From positions 1 through 35,569 of the forward strand of contig NZ_LOHF01000024.1 of the NCBI RefSeq assembly GCF_002158995.1: DNA of 35,569 nucleotides, written 5' to 3'. This DNA is from Pseudomonas caspiana. Lineage in GTDB: Bacteria > Pseudomonadota > Gammaproteobacteria > Pseudomonadales > Pseudomonadaceae. Shown piece by piece: positions 1 through 7,771 of this stretch. The notes under the pieces were generated by a model. It was not told where the DNA came from, did not search any database, and saw only the letters and a list, made by a program, of their open reading frames with translations. A program made the translations under genes and the position numbers. The number at the start of each line of letters is the position of its first letter. Position 1 is the first letter of the stretch.

Positions 1-194
1 TAGTGGCGTCGTTCAACTTGAGGCCAGATTAAAGGTCTTCGAATAAAGGATAAATCGGCTAAAAAGCGTTTTACTGTCAACTAAAAGAGGACAGTGGCCG
101 CTACCCTATAGCGCCCACAAACGTACAATCCACGAGGGCAGTGGTTACCTAGACTTCGCCATATTGTTTACCTGATCTGGACGTCTGGCCCGCC

Positions 195-800
195 ATGGAA
201 ATATTTCTCTACGCCTTTAGCGTGATGTACAGCCCCGGACCTGTGAATTTCATGGGCCTGAATGCTGGCCTAAGCGGGCAGCTACGTCGTTCACGAGGTT
301 TCTTCTTCGGGGTCGGATGCGCGTTACTGCTTTTGTTTGTTCTGCTGGGGTATACCGGTGAGGCCCTCATTTCTCAGACCGCGCTGCCTTACATCTCGTT
401 AGTGGGCGGTATCTATACGCTTTACCTGGCTTGGCAGATTTCCCGTGTCGTTCCTGTTGCGCCAAGGGCGTCTGATGAGCAAGGCAAGGCATTGAGTTTC
501 TGGAATGGCTTTCTGGTCCAGTTGTTCAATCCCAAATGCATCATGGTGGTGCTGCCAATCACCAGCATCATGCTGCCCGCTGCGCACATCACGGGTGGTG
601 TGATTGCGCTGGTCTCGCTGCTGCTGGCAATGCTGGGCGGCGCTGCTCCGTGGACTTATTCGCTACTGGGCACGACGTTGGGACGACGCATCACGCAAGC
701 ATCGTGGTTCCGGGTTTTCAATCGTTTGATGGGGGCGGCGCTGTTAGTCTGTGCGGGTTTTATGTTCCACGAGTTCTATCTGCACATCCGTGAGATGTAG
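195..800 (+). CDS. LysE/RhtB family amino-acid exporter
   Basis: Inner-membrane exporter of the LysE/RhtB type, 201 residues, the usual family length. The family signature SPGPVNF lies at about residues 13-19, at the end of the first hydrophobic segment, and about five or six further hydrophobic segments follow. The family exports amino acids or derivatives by proton antiport; the substrate cannot be read here. No good Shine-Dalgarno precedes the ATG, so the start is uncertain by a few codons. The AraC-type regulator starts 115 bases downstream on the same strand, a common arrangement for regulated LysE exporters, so co-regulation is a reasonable inference. Confidence 0.85.
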   Translation: MEIFLYAFSVMYSPGPVNFMGLNAGLSGQLRRSRGFFFGVGCALLLLFVLLGYTGEALISQTALPYISLVGGIYTLYLAWQISRVVPVAPRASDEQGKALSFWNGFLVQLFNPKCIMVVLPITSIMLPAAHITGGVIALVSLLLAMLGGAAPWTYSLLGTTLGRRITQASWFRVFNRLMGAALLVCAGFMFHEFYLHIREM

Positions 801-915
801 ATGACTACTTCTCACGCAGGACCGCCTTTGGTAGGCATAGGGCCATTACAGTCGCTGCACATTCTTGTGCTAATGTCCCCGACGCCCGACTGCACCATCA
901 CTTCGGTACTGCTCG

Positions 916-1719
916 ATGCAAGATCGCCACACTGCTAATGACTGGGTCAGACACGCGGCACAGCCCTCGAAGGTTGAGCGCTTCGAGGCGTTTTTCGGTG
1001 CGCATGCGTTTGAGCCTCATAGGCACGATACCTACGCCATCGGCCGTACGGTCTGCGGGGTACACCGTTTCAGTTACCGGGGCGAAGCGCGATTGTGCAT
1101 GCCCGGCGAAATCATGATTATCCATCCGGATGAGCCCCACGATGGTTGGGCAGGTTCGGAGCAGGGCTTTCGTTACCAGGGCATTCACGTACCCCCGTCG
1201 CTGGTTCAGCAAATCATGCAGGGCAAACCGTTGCCATTCTTCAAGCCGGGCGTCAGTCGCGACCCGCGTATGGCCGTTGTAGCTGAGGCATTGCTCAATA
1301 ACCTGGTTGTCCAAGCTGATTCCCTGGCGGAAGACGACGCGCTGTTCAACTTTGTTATCACGCTGGCGCAACTGGCCGGGCAACCAACGACCAGATCCAG
1401 CCCTCACTTTGCCGCGGCGGTGCGAGCGCGGGAATACATTGATGACAACCTTGACCGGCTCATCACGCTGGATGACCTGGCTAAATGCGCAGAGCGGGAT
1501 CGCTGGAGCCTGTCCAACGATTTTCGCCAGTTTTTCGGCACCAGCCCCCATCGCTACATGACGTTGCGGCGACTGGATCGGGTGAGGGCACTGACCTCGC
1601 GTGGGCAGAGCTTGGCGGACGCGGCCATTGGCGCAGGTTTTTTCGATCAGAGCCACATGTCCCGGCACTTCAAAAAGGCTTTCGGTGTATCGCCTTTGCG
1701 TTGGTGCAAGTCTGCTTAG
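916..1719 (+). CDS. AraC family transcriptional regulator
   Basis: DNA-binding regulator of 267 residues. The N-terminal half is a cupin-like AraC ligand-binding domain, with FEPHRHDTYAIG at about residues 32-43 and PGEIMIIHPDEPHDG at about 63-77. The C-terminal ~100 residues are the double helix-turn-helix domain, with LITLDDLAKCAERDRWSLSNDF and the typical second motif GFFDQSHMSRHFKKAFGVSP. The effector is unknown. Its position just after the LysE exporter suggests it senses an amino acid and controls export, which is inference. The start is the first ATG with full domain coverage; no strong ribosome site is seen. Confidence 0.88.
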   Translation: MQDRHTANDWVRHAAQPSKVERFEAFFGAHAFEPHRHDTYAIGRTVCGVHRFSYRGEARLCMPGEIMIIHPDEPHDGWAGSEQGFRYQGIHVPPSLVQQIMQGKPLPFFKPGVSRDPRMAVVAEALLNNLVVQADSLAEDDALFNFVITLAQLAGQPTTRSSPHFAAAVRAREYIDDNLDRLITLDDLAKCAERDRWSLSNDFRQFFGTSPHRYMTLRRLDRVRALTSRGQSLADAAIGAGFFDQSHMSRHFKKAFGVSPLRWCKSA

Positions 1720-1903
1720 CCATTTGCAGGCCGCACTGATGATGGGGCGTCAGTAAAAGAACAAGATTCCCGATTCCGCCTCCGCCATGCATCCAACGCG
1801 ACTACGCTAAACCTGTACGCGGCGATATCTCGATCGGGATTTTTAGCTGTCCACTTGCCACCGCCGGACCGGAGTTAGCAGTAGTTCGCAGGAGCGAAGC
1901 ATC

Positions 1904-2017
1904 ATGAGCGTCTGGCTTAAAAGTTTGGCATTTCCATTGTTACTCACTGCATCCGCCGCGTACGCCGAGTATGGCTGGACGGAATACGATACGAGCAAAC
2001 CGCCGTGTTCTCTGTAG
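1904..2017 (+). CDS. small secreted peptide (37 aa) ended by a REP element
   Basis: A short gene. AGGAG lies 8 bases before the ATG. The peptide begins MSVWLKSLAFPLLLTASA, a clear signal peptide with a probable cut after AYA, leaving a mature tail EYGWTEYDTSKPPCSL with one cysteine. The stop TAG is the TAG inside the first bases of the REP palindrome (CTGTAGGAGC) that starts at 2012, so the last codons are REP sequence. The original gene may have been longer and been cut by REP insertion. Function unknown. It could also be a chance ORF, but the signal peptide and ribosome site together argue for a real or recently real gene. Confidence 0.45.
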   Translation: MSVWLKSLAFPLLLTASAAYAEYGWTEYDTSKPPCSL

Positions 2018-2086
2018 GAGCTGCCGAAGGCTGCGAAAGCAGTCTTTCTGACGTACCGCCATCGCAGCCTTCGGCAGTTCCTACAG
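2012..2086. repeat. REP/REPIN palindrome, type GCCGAAGGCTGCGA
   Basis: Inverted pair of REP sequences. Left arm CTGTAGGAGCTGCCGAAGG and right arm CCTTCGGCAGTTCCTACAG pair with one mismatch in the outer part, with a spacer of about 30 bases. It lies between the 3' end of the small peptide gene and the 3' end of the convergent EamA gene. The same sequence type occurs at 5250-5323. Confidence 0.85.
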
Positions 2087-2119
2087 GTCAAGATTGCGCA
2101 GTATCAGGGCAGGGCGATC

Positions 2120-3016
2120 TCACCGGGCAAACCGTCTCGCACCCGCCACACAAAGAATCACTGCAACCGTCACCCCCAGCATTCCCGTGCTGACCTGTTC
2201 ATGAAGCAAGGTCGCCGCCAGCGCCAGGCCGAAAAAAGGTTGCAGCAGTTGCAGTTGCCCAACCGCAGCGATCCCACCTTGCGCAAGGCCGCGATACCAG
2301 AACACGAAACCGATCAGCATGCTGAACAGCGACACATAGCCAAGGCTCAGCCAGGCAGCTGGGCTGATGGTCGAGAATGACTTTGGACTCAGCAGCAGGC
2401 TTAGTGGCGCCATGGCAGGCAGCGCCAAAACCAGCGCCCAGCTGATCACCTGCCAGCCGCCCAGTGTTCGCGAGAGTCTGGCGCCTTCGGCATAACCGAG
2501 CCCGCAAATCAGAACGGCCAACAGCATCAGGAGGTCTCCGGTGGCGGAAGCATTCACGCCTTGGGAAAGGGCAAAGCCGACCACCATCAGGCTGCCCAGC
2601 ACCGAGCAGAGCCAGAAGGCAGGCCGTGGCCGCTCGCCACCGCGCAGCACGCCGAATATCGCGGTCGCCAGTGGCAGCAAGCCGAGGAAGACGATGGAGT
2701 GCGCGGACGTCACGTGTTGTAACGCCAGTGCGGTTAACAGCGGGAAGCCGACGACTACCCCGATGGCAACGATGAGTAATGACAGCAATTGATCACGCGC
2801 GGGACGTTGTTCTTTGAAGAGCAGCAACATGCACAGCGCCAGAATACCTGCGAGGGTGGCCCGCGCCACGGTCAAAAACACCGGGTCGAACTCCAGCACT
2901 GCGACCCTTGTTGCAGGCAATGAACCGCTGAAGATCATCACGCCGATGAAGCCATTGATCCAGCCTTGGGTAGCGGTTTGCATGGGCGCGATTTTCGGGG
3001 GAGATACCTGTTCCAT
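2120..3016 (-). CDS. EamA/DMT family exporter
   Basis: Inner-membrane transporter of the drug/metabolite superfamily, 298 residues from the chosen ATG, with about ten hydrophobic segments in two EamA repeats. The second repeat ends with a typical GGIAAVGQLQLLQPFFGLALA stretch (about residues 245-265). Such proteins export metabolites or amino acids; the substrate is unknown. The frame is open to a TTG 15 bases further upstream; the ATG at 3016 is preferred although its ribosome site is weak. It is transcribed divergently from a MocR regulator 87 bases away. MocR-EamA pairs are common in Proteobacteria, so this regulator probably controls it. Confidence 0.88.
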   Translation of the reverse strand: MEQVSPPKIAPMQTATQGWINGFIGVMIFSGSLPATRVAVLEFDPVFLTVARATLAGILALCMLLLFKEQRPARDQLLSLLIVAIGVVVGFPLLTALALQHVTSAHSIVFLGLLPLATAIFGVLRGGERPRPAFWLCSVLGSLMVVGFALSQGVNASATGDLLMLLAVLICGLGYAEGARLSRTLGGWQVISWALVLALPAMAPLSLLLSPKSFSTISPAAWLSLGYVSLFSMLIGFVFWYRGLAQGGIAAVGQLQLLQPFFGLALAATLLHEQVSTGMLGVTVAVILCVAGARRFAR

Positions 3017-3058
3017 GTCGGTCAGACTCAAGTCGGGTTGCGTAAAAGCATCTTGAGG

Positions 3059-3098
3059 CTGAGTATCAGTACAATCAAAAAATTGTCATGGATACAGT
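3059..3098. promoter_or_regulatory. candidate MocR operator between divergent genes
   Basis: An interrupted palindrome: GTATC at 3063-3067 and ACAAT at 3071-3075 are mirrored by ATTGT at 3082-3086 and GATAC at 3091-3095, separated by CAAAAA. It lies in the 87-base gap between the EamA exporter and the MocR regulator, right where both promoters must be. A self-regulating MocR operator is the simplest reading. Confidence 0.5.
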
Positions 3099-3103
3099 TC
3101 GAC

Positions 3104-4435
3104 ATGCCATTGGCCCGCTACAAATCATTGGTGGATGCATTCGCCGCGGACATTCGTTCGGGGCGCTTGCCGCCGGGGACGCGTTTACCCACACATCGCA
3201 CCCTGGCTGCGGCAGAAGGTTTGGCGCTGGCCACTGCGTCGAGGGTCTATGCGGAGCTTGAGACCATGGGCCTGGTAAGCGGTGAAGCGGGGCGAGGCAC
3301 GTTCGTGCGGGAGACCTCGTTGCCGCTGGGGCATGGCATTGATCAGCCGCAAGTCGCCACCGGCGTCATTGACCTCAACTTCAACTACCCGTCGTTGCCG
3401 GGGCAGGCCGAGCTGTTGCGTACTGCGTTGCGCCAGTTGGCGTTGTCCGGGGATCTCGAATCACTGCTGCGTTATCAACCTCATGCGGGGCGCCTCCACG
3501 AGCGGGCATCGGTAGCGCGCCATCTGCACAGTCGCGGGCTGGAGGTAAAAGCCGAGCAGGTGTTGTTGGTCAACGGTGCTCAGCATGGTTTGGCAGTGGC
3601 GCTGATGGCGCTGTTCAAACCGGGCGACGTAGTTGCCGCTGATGCGTTGACCTATCCCGGTTTCAAGGTGCTGGCTGAATCCCTGAGCCTGGAAGTCTTG
3701 CCTGTTCCGGTGACGGATTTGGGGCCGGATTTCGATGCACTGGAGAAGCTCTGCCGACAGAGAACAGTGCGCGGGATCTATAGCATGCCGACGCTGCATA
3801 ACCCGATGGGTTGGGTGATGAGTATTGAGCAGCGCGAGCGTCTGGTGTCCATCGCGAGGCAGCATGCGCTGCATATCGTCGAAGACGCGGCTTACGCGTT
3901 TCTTGCACCCAAACCGCCGCCACCGCTAGCGCATTTGGCACCGGAGCGCACGGTGTATGTATCAGGCCTGTCGAAAAGCGTCGCCACCGGACTGCGGTTC
4001 GGGTTTATGGCCGCGCCGGCTTCGCTGGTCAGTGCGCTGGAGCGTGTCATCAGAGCCACGAGTTGGAACACGGCTGGCGTGATGACGGCGATTGCTACTG
4101 GCTGGCTGGAAGATGGCACTGTCAGCAGGCTGGAATCGCAAAAACGTGCGGACGCCAAAGCCAGGCAGTTGTTGGCTAATGAGCTGCTCGTCGGCCTCAA
4201 CTGCGTCGGTCATCCCAACTCGTATTTCACCTGGCTGCCGTTGGCCGAAGATGCACGAGCGGATCAGATTGCAGCGGCGTTGATGCGCGAGAATATTTCG
4301 GTGTCCACCGCCGAGCCATTTGCGGTGTCTGCTCAGGTGCCACACGCGATCCGCCTGGCGCTCGGGTCAGTGGACATGCCGACACTGCGTGCCGCACTGA
4401 AAACTGTGAGCTGGATCGTCGAGGCTCATTCCTGA
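3104..4435 (+). CDS. MocR-type regulator (GntR HTH fused to aminotransferase-like domain)
   Basis: Fusion regulator of 443 residues. Residues 1-70 are a GntR winged helix (DIRSGRLPPGTRLPTHRTLA, then SRVYAELETMGLVSGEAGRGTFV). The rest is a fold-type I aminotransferase-like domain with LVNGAQHGLAVALMAL, SMPTLHNPMGW, EDAAYAFL and the PLP-lysine motif YVSGLSKSVATGLRFGF. MocR proteins bind PLP or a PLP-amino acid adduct and use it as effector. The start is the ATG at 3104, which puts the first helix at residue 1; an open extension to 2966 would run back into the exporter and its promoter. Probably an activator or repressor of the divergent EamA gene. Confidence 0.9.
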   Translation: MPLARYKSLVDAFAADIRSGRLPPGTRLPTHRTLAAAEGLALATASRVYAELETMGLVSGEAGRGTFVRETSLPLGHGIDQPQVATGVIDLNFNYPSLPGQAELLRTALRQLALSGDLESLLRYQPHAGRLHERASVARHLHSRGLEVKAEQVLLVNGAQHGLAVALMALFKPGDVVAADALTYPGFKVLAESLSLEVLPVPVTDLGPDFDALEKLCRQRTVRGIYSMPTLHNPMGWVMSIEQRERLVSIARQHALHIVEDAAYAFLAPKPPPPLAHLAPERTVYVSGLSKSVATGLRFGFMAAPASLVSALERVIRATSWNTAGVMTAIATGWLEDGTVSRLESQKRADAKARQLLANELLVGLNCVGHPNSYFTWLPLAEDARADQIAAALMRENISVSTAEPFAVSAQVPHAIRLALGSVDMPTLRAALKTVSWIVEAHS

Positions 4436-4740
4436 GTACTGGATAACTTCAGCAGGCGTTGCAGTTGTGCGTGTTCCCAAATGCTCAGCAGCTTGACCGG
4501 GTCAGTGCCGTATCGCTGCCAACTGTCTGCTGTCCCGAGATTACCCTCGGGGGATTGGCAGGCCTGGCAATGGCTCAGCTTATTGCCCTCACTGATCATT
4601 GTGAGCTGCCAGCCATCCACCTCGATTTCGATTTGCCCTTTGTGGGTGTTCACTGTGTGCAAGGTTCGCGTTTCGAGGGCGATGTCTTTCAGCAGTTGAT
4701 AGACGTCACGGGCGGTAAGGTCGGTGGTGGTTTTTGCCAT
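4426..4740 (-). CDS. hypothetical protein, 104 aa
   Basis: Small soluble protein starting MAKTTTDLTARDVYQLLKDI. It has a predicted helix at residues 5-25, a beta-rich middle (IEIEVDGWQLTMI) and a cysteine pair CQAC at about residues 64-67, and ends with a helical LSIWEHAQLQRLLKLS. The frame is open further upstream, but this ATG has purine-rich sequence before it and the upstream extension would run through the next gene. Its 3' end overlaps the MocR gene by 10 bases tail to tail. I do not recognise a characterised family; it looks like a Pseudomonas-specific small protein. Confidence 0.6.
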   Translation of the reverse strand: MAKTTTDLTARDVYQLLKDIALETRTLHTVNTHKGQIEIEVDGWQLTMISEGNKLSHCQACQSPEGNLGTADSWQRYGTDPVKLLSIWEHAQLQRLLKLSSTQE

Positions 4741-4830
4741 GCAGATATTCTCTTGTTGAAACCAATGCGGCACTGCCTGAACATGCCCGCTGCAATCCGG
4801 GAAGATTACTTTACAGGCGAGGGTGAGTGG

Positions 4831-5202
4831 ATGATCGATTTCAATAACAAGGGTTTTTTCAAACTCAAGCAGAACGATGAATATGCCGAGCGTGTAACCG
4901 CGCTTTTGCTGGATGGCGAACAGGTCATCGACGCCTACAAGTCCATGCGTGACGGCGTGGTGTTTACCAACAAACGCATCATCGCGGTGAACGTGCAAGG
5001 TTTGACCGGCAGTAAGAAAGACTTCACTTCGCTGCCTTACAAAAACATCGTCGCCTACTCCATCGAAACCTCCGGCACCTTCGACCTTGACTCTGAACTT
5101 GAGATCTACTTTTCCGCGCTGGGCAAAGTAAAGTTCGAATTCACCGGCAAGACATCAATGGTGGAGATTTCGAAACTTATTTCCAGGCATCTGTTGGGGT
5201 AG
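4831..5202 (+). CDS. PH-domain protein (bacterial PH, YokE-like)
   Basis: Protein of 123 residues made almost wholly of a bacterial pleckstrin-homology-like domain: LLLDGEQVIDAYKSMRDGVVFTNKRIIAV, then a KDFTSLPYKNIVAYSIET strand pair, a GTFDLDSELEIYFSALGKVKFEF stretch and a C-terminal helix ending KLISRHLLG. This TNKRIIAV-type strand and SLPYKNI motif are typical of the bPH families. Molecular role unknown. An ATG at 4831 fits the domain start and has a GAG-rich ribosome site before it; the open frame extends further upstream but antisense to the neighbour. Confidence 0.8.
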   Translation: MIDFNNKGFFKLKQNDEYAERVTALLLDGEQVIDAYKSMRDGVVFTNKRIIAVNVQGLTGSKKDFTSLPYKNIVAYSIETSGTFDLDSELEIYFSALGKVKFEFTGKTSMVEISKLISRHLLG

Positions 5203-5249
5203 CAGCGGCTGTCAAAAACATACACGCCACTGAATTGAAAAGCGTTTTC

Positions 5250-5323
5250 CGTAGGAGCTGCCGAAGGCTTGCGATCAGTTATCGCTGACACACCGCTATC
5301 GCAGCCTTCGGCAGTTCCTACAG
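5250..5323. repeat. REP/REPIN palindrome, same type as 2012-2086
   Basis: Left arm GTAGGAGCTGCCGAAGGC and right arm GCCTTCGGCAGTTCCTAC pair with one mismatch, with an inner part CGATCAG...CTATCGCAG that has partly decayed. It sits in the gap between the PH-domain gene and the acetyltransferase gene. Confidence 0.85.
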
Positions 5324-5418
5324 ATCCAGTGTTTGTCGCGAAACCGCGCGGCGTCATAGACACGGAGGCGGCTCCTGCCTGAAACTTGCCCTCTGACTCA
5401 CCTTTTCAAGGTTGCCCC

Positions 5419-5982
5419 ATGATCAACATCCGGCCCATGACCGCCGAGGACTTCGACCTCTTCTGGCCCACTTTTCAGAGCGTGATCGCTGCCCGGGAAA
5501 CCTATTCCTACGATCCGCAACTGACCCGCGAACAGGCATTGCACCTGTGGCTGGAAATGCCGCTGCATACCTTCATCGCTGAAGAAGACGGCGTACTGCT
5601 CGGCAGCTATTACCTTAAAGCCAATGCTGCTGGCCCCGGCAGCCATGTGTGCAATTGCGGTTACATGGTTACCGAAGCGGCACGCGGTCGTGGGGTTGCC
5701 CGATTGATGTGTGAGCATTCACAAAAGGTTGCCATTGAAAGCGGCTTCCTCGCGATGCAGTTTAACTCGGTGGTGGCGAGCAACGAAGTGGCAGTGGCGT
5801 TGTGGCAGAAGCTCGGGTTCGACATCGTCGGCCGATTGCCGCGTGCGTATCAACATGCGCGATTGGGGCTGGTGGATTGTCTAGTGATGTTCAAGTGGCT
5901 GACCGAGGAAATGCCACAAAAGCCGATGCTGATCGGGCGCAAGAATATTGAATCGGTGGTGTCGCGGCCTCGGCGTAAGTAG
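5419..5982 (+). CDS. GNAT family N-acetyltransferase
   Basis: Acetyl-CoA-dependent acetyltransferase of 187 residues. The start MINIRPMTAEDFDLFWPTF is the classic GNAT opening. The acetyl-CoA pyrophosphate loop is EAARGRGVARLMCEHS at about residues 91-106, preceded by the beta-strand CNCGYMV, and motif B is FNSVVASNEVAVALWQKLGF at about 115-134. The acceptor is unknown; proteins of this type acetylate small amines or antibiotics. The ATG at 5419 is chosen because the family opening begins there; an in-frame start 33 bases upstream only adds unrelated residues. Confidence 0.9.
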   Translation: MINIRPMTAEDFDLFWPTFQSVIAARETYSYDPQLTREQALHLWLEMPLHTFIAEEDGVLLGSYYLKANAAGPGSHVCNCGYMVTEAARGRGVARLMCEHSQKVAIESGFLAMQFNSVVASNEVAVALWQKLGFDIVGRLPRAYQHARLGLVDCLVMFKWLTEEMPQKPMLIGRKNIESVVSRPRRK

Positions 5983-6028
5983 GCCTGATATTGCGGCCCT
6001 ATGGGATATTCCATGTTGGCCTGCAAAC

Positions 6029-6297
6029 CTGTGGGGGCGAGGCCTGCCCGCGATGCAGACGCCTCGGTTTGTCAGCTACACCTCGTCATCGTTCATCGCG
6101 AGCAAGCTCACTCCTACAGGTGAGTACCCATATTTGTGAGCGGTGAATGGCCTGAGCCGCATCCGGACAATAAACGATAACGCGGTGTGTCTTCCGACCG
6201 CGCCTCATGTATCGCGGGCAGGCCTCGCTCCCACACGTTTTGCGCCTGACTCACGCACTGGGTGCTGTATCAAACCTGTGGGAGCGGTGCTTGCCCG
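6029..6297. repeat. cluster of degenerate REP sequences
   Basis: The 401-base gap between the acetyltransferase and the dehydrogenase operon holds no gene I can support. It holds REP pieces: CTGTGGGGGCGAGGCCTGCCC at 6029 paired loosely with GCGAGCAAGCTCACTCCTAC ending near 6119; an inverted single unit CGCGGGCAGGCCTCGCTCCC near 6213-6232; and a direct single unit CTGTGGGAGCGGTGCTTGCC near 6277-6296. None forms a long perfect stem. Confidence 0.7.
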
Positions 6298-6329
6298 TTA
6301 TCATTTATAGCGCGCACCTAGCCACCAAC

Positions 6330-6355
6330 AAAAAGCCCGCACGAGGCGGGCTTTC
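6330..6355 (-). terminator. intrinsic terminator of the dehydrogenase operon
   Basis: AAGCCCGC and GCGGGCTT form an 8-bp GC-rich stem with a short loop; read on the minus strand it is followed by a run of T (GGGCTTTTTG). It lies 29 bases after the stop of the cytochrome c gene, the last gene of the operon. Confidence 0.85.
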
Positions 6356-6383
6356 TGAACAGCGTTAGCTAAACCGAGACAAC

Positions 6384-7760
6384 TTACTTCTCGTTGCTGG
6401 CCTCAAGCTTTTTCTGTTGCTTTGGATGCCCTTCGGCCAAGGCCGTGCGGACTTCCTGGACCAGCTTCGCGGACACTGCAGGCGCCTTGTTGGACCAGCC
6501 CTGGCGCAGGAAGGTGGCCAGTTCGGCCACTTCGGCGTCATTCATGCGTTCGGCAAAACCTGGCATCGGCAGGATCGACGGGCCTCTCGCGGTGGATGGC
6601 GTTTGTGCGCCAGCGAGAATCACGTGAACGAGCGCGGTCGGGTTTTCGGCGTTGATGATCGAAGCACCGTCCAGACGCGGGAAGATCCGTGCAGCGCCTT
6701 CACCTTTGACGAAGTGGCACGCGCCACAGTTGTCCAGGTACAGACGTTCGCCCAGAGTCAGGTCCTTGGCTGCGGTCAACTTGCTGGCCGTGGCTGCACT
6801 GCGTTCAGCGTTGTGCTGATAAACAGTTTCGCCATTCTTGTCAGCAGGGCCAGACAATGACTTCAGATAGGCCGCCATCGCATGCAGATCTTCATCGGTC
6901 ATGTGCGACGTGCTGTTGGCCACAACGTCAGTCATTTCACCGGCAACCGAAGCTTTGGCATTACGGCCAGAACCGAGGTAGTCGACGATTTCATCCTGCG
7001 ACCAGTGAGCAACGCCACGGATCGAAGGCACAGCCCAGCCGTTGAGCAGAGCGCCCGTCAGGTAGTCGCTGCTTTTCTCGTCGAGACCTTTTTCCTGCAT
7101 GGTCAGCGCACGAGGTGTGTGGCAAGAACCGCAGTGGCCAAGGCCCTGTACCAGATACGCGCCGCGAACCAGTTGTGGATCGGTGCCCGCAACAGGTGCA
7201 ACGGTCGACTCAGGTGTTGGCGAAAAGAACGTGCGCCAGTAAGCCAGTGGCCAGCGAATCGACAGTGGCCATGGAATGTCGTTGGCCTGATTCGCCTGCT
7301 TGACCGGCTCAACGCCTTTCATGAAGTACGCGTACAACGCTTGCGTGTCTTCATCCGAGACCTTGGCATACGACGGGAACGGCATTGCCGGGTACAGCGC
7401 GCTGCCATCGTGACCGACACCGCGACGTACAGCGCGCTCGAAGTCGCCATAGGTCCAGCCACCGATACCGGTGTCTTTATCCGGCGTGATGTTGGTCGCG
7501 TAGATCGTGCCGATTGGCGACTCGATACCACGGCCGCCCGCGAAGGTTTTGCCATCGTGAGCGGTGTGGCACGCCACACAGTCGCCAGCGCGCGCCAGGT
7601 AAGCGCCTTTGCTGATGAGTTCAGGCGTTACTTCCTGAGTCATCTGCGCCGCCGCGTCACCCGATTTGTTGAGGAACACACTGACCAGCCAGGCCAGCAG
7701 TGCAAGCACCACACAGACCACCAGCAATGCCAGCAGCCGGGAGCGGGATTTGGATGTCAT
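6384..7760 (-). CDS. gluconate 2-dehydrogenase-type triheme cytochrome c subunit
   Basis: Membrane-bound cytochrome c subunit of 458 residues that passes electrons from the FAD subunit to ubiquinone or the respiratory chain. Three heme c sites are visible: CVACH at 61-65, CGSCH at 210-214 and CGACH at 345-349. Residues 8-30 are an uncleaved or cleaved hydrophobic signal sequence; most of the protein lies in the periplasm. It is the third gene after the gamma and alpha subunits, 11 bases after the alpha stop. The same three-gene layout serves gluconate and 2-ketogluconate dehydrogenases (and related polyol dehydrogenases), so the substrate is not certain. A strong terminator follows. Confidence 0.9.
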   Translation of the reverse strand: MTSKSRSRLLALLVVCVVLALLAWLVSVFLNKSGDAAAQMTQEVTPELISKGAYLARAGDCVACHTAHDGKTFAGGRGIESPIGTIYATNITPDKDTGIGGWTYGDFERAVRRGVGHDGSALYPAMPFPSYAKVSDEDTQALYAYFMKGVEPVKQANQANDIPWPLSIRWPLAYWRTFFSPTPESTVAPVAGTDPQLVRGAYLVQGLGHCGSCHTPRALTMQEKGLDEKSSDYLTGALLNGWAVPSIRGVAHWSQDEIVDYLGSGRNAKASVAGEMTDVVANSTSHMTDEDLHAMAAYLKSLSGPADKNGETVYQHNAERSAATASKLTAAKDLTLGERLYLDNCGACHFVKGEGAARIFPRLDGASIINAENPTALVHVILAGAQTPSTARGPSILPMPGFAERMNDAEVAELATFLRQGWSNKAPAVSAKLVQEVRTALAEGHPKQQKKLEASNEK

Positions 7761-7771
7761 GTTCTCGCTCC

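Noticed and set aside
2966..3103. longer start of the MocR regulator
   Set aside because: It would read through the divergent exporter gene and the operator-like palindrome; the winged-helix domain starts at 3104.
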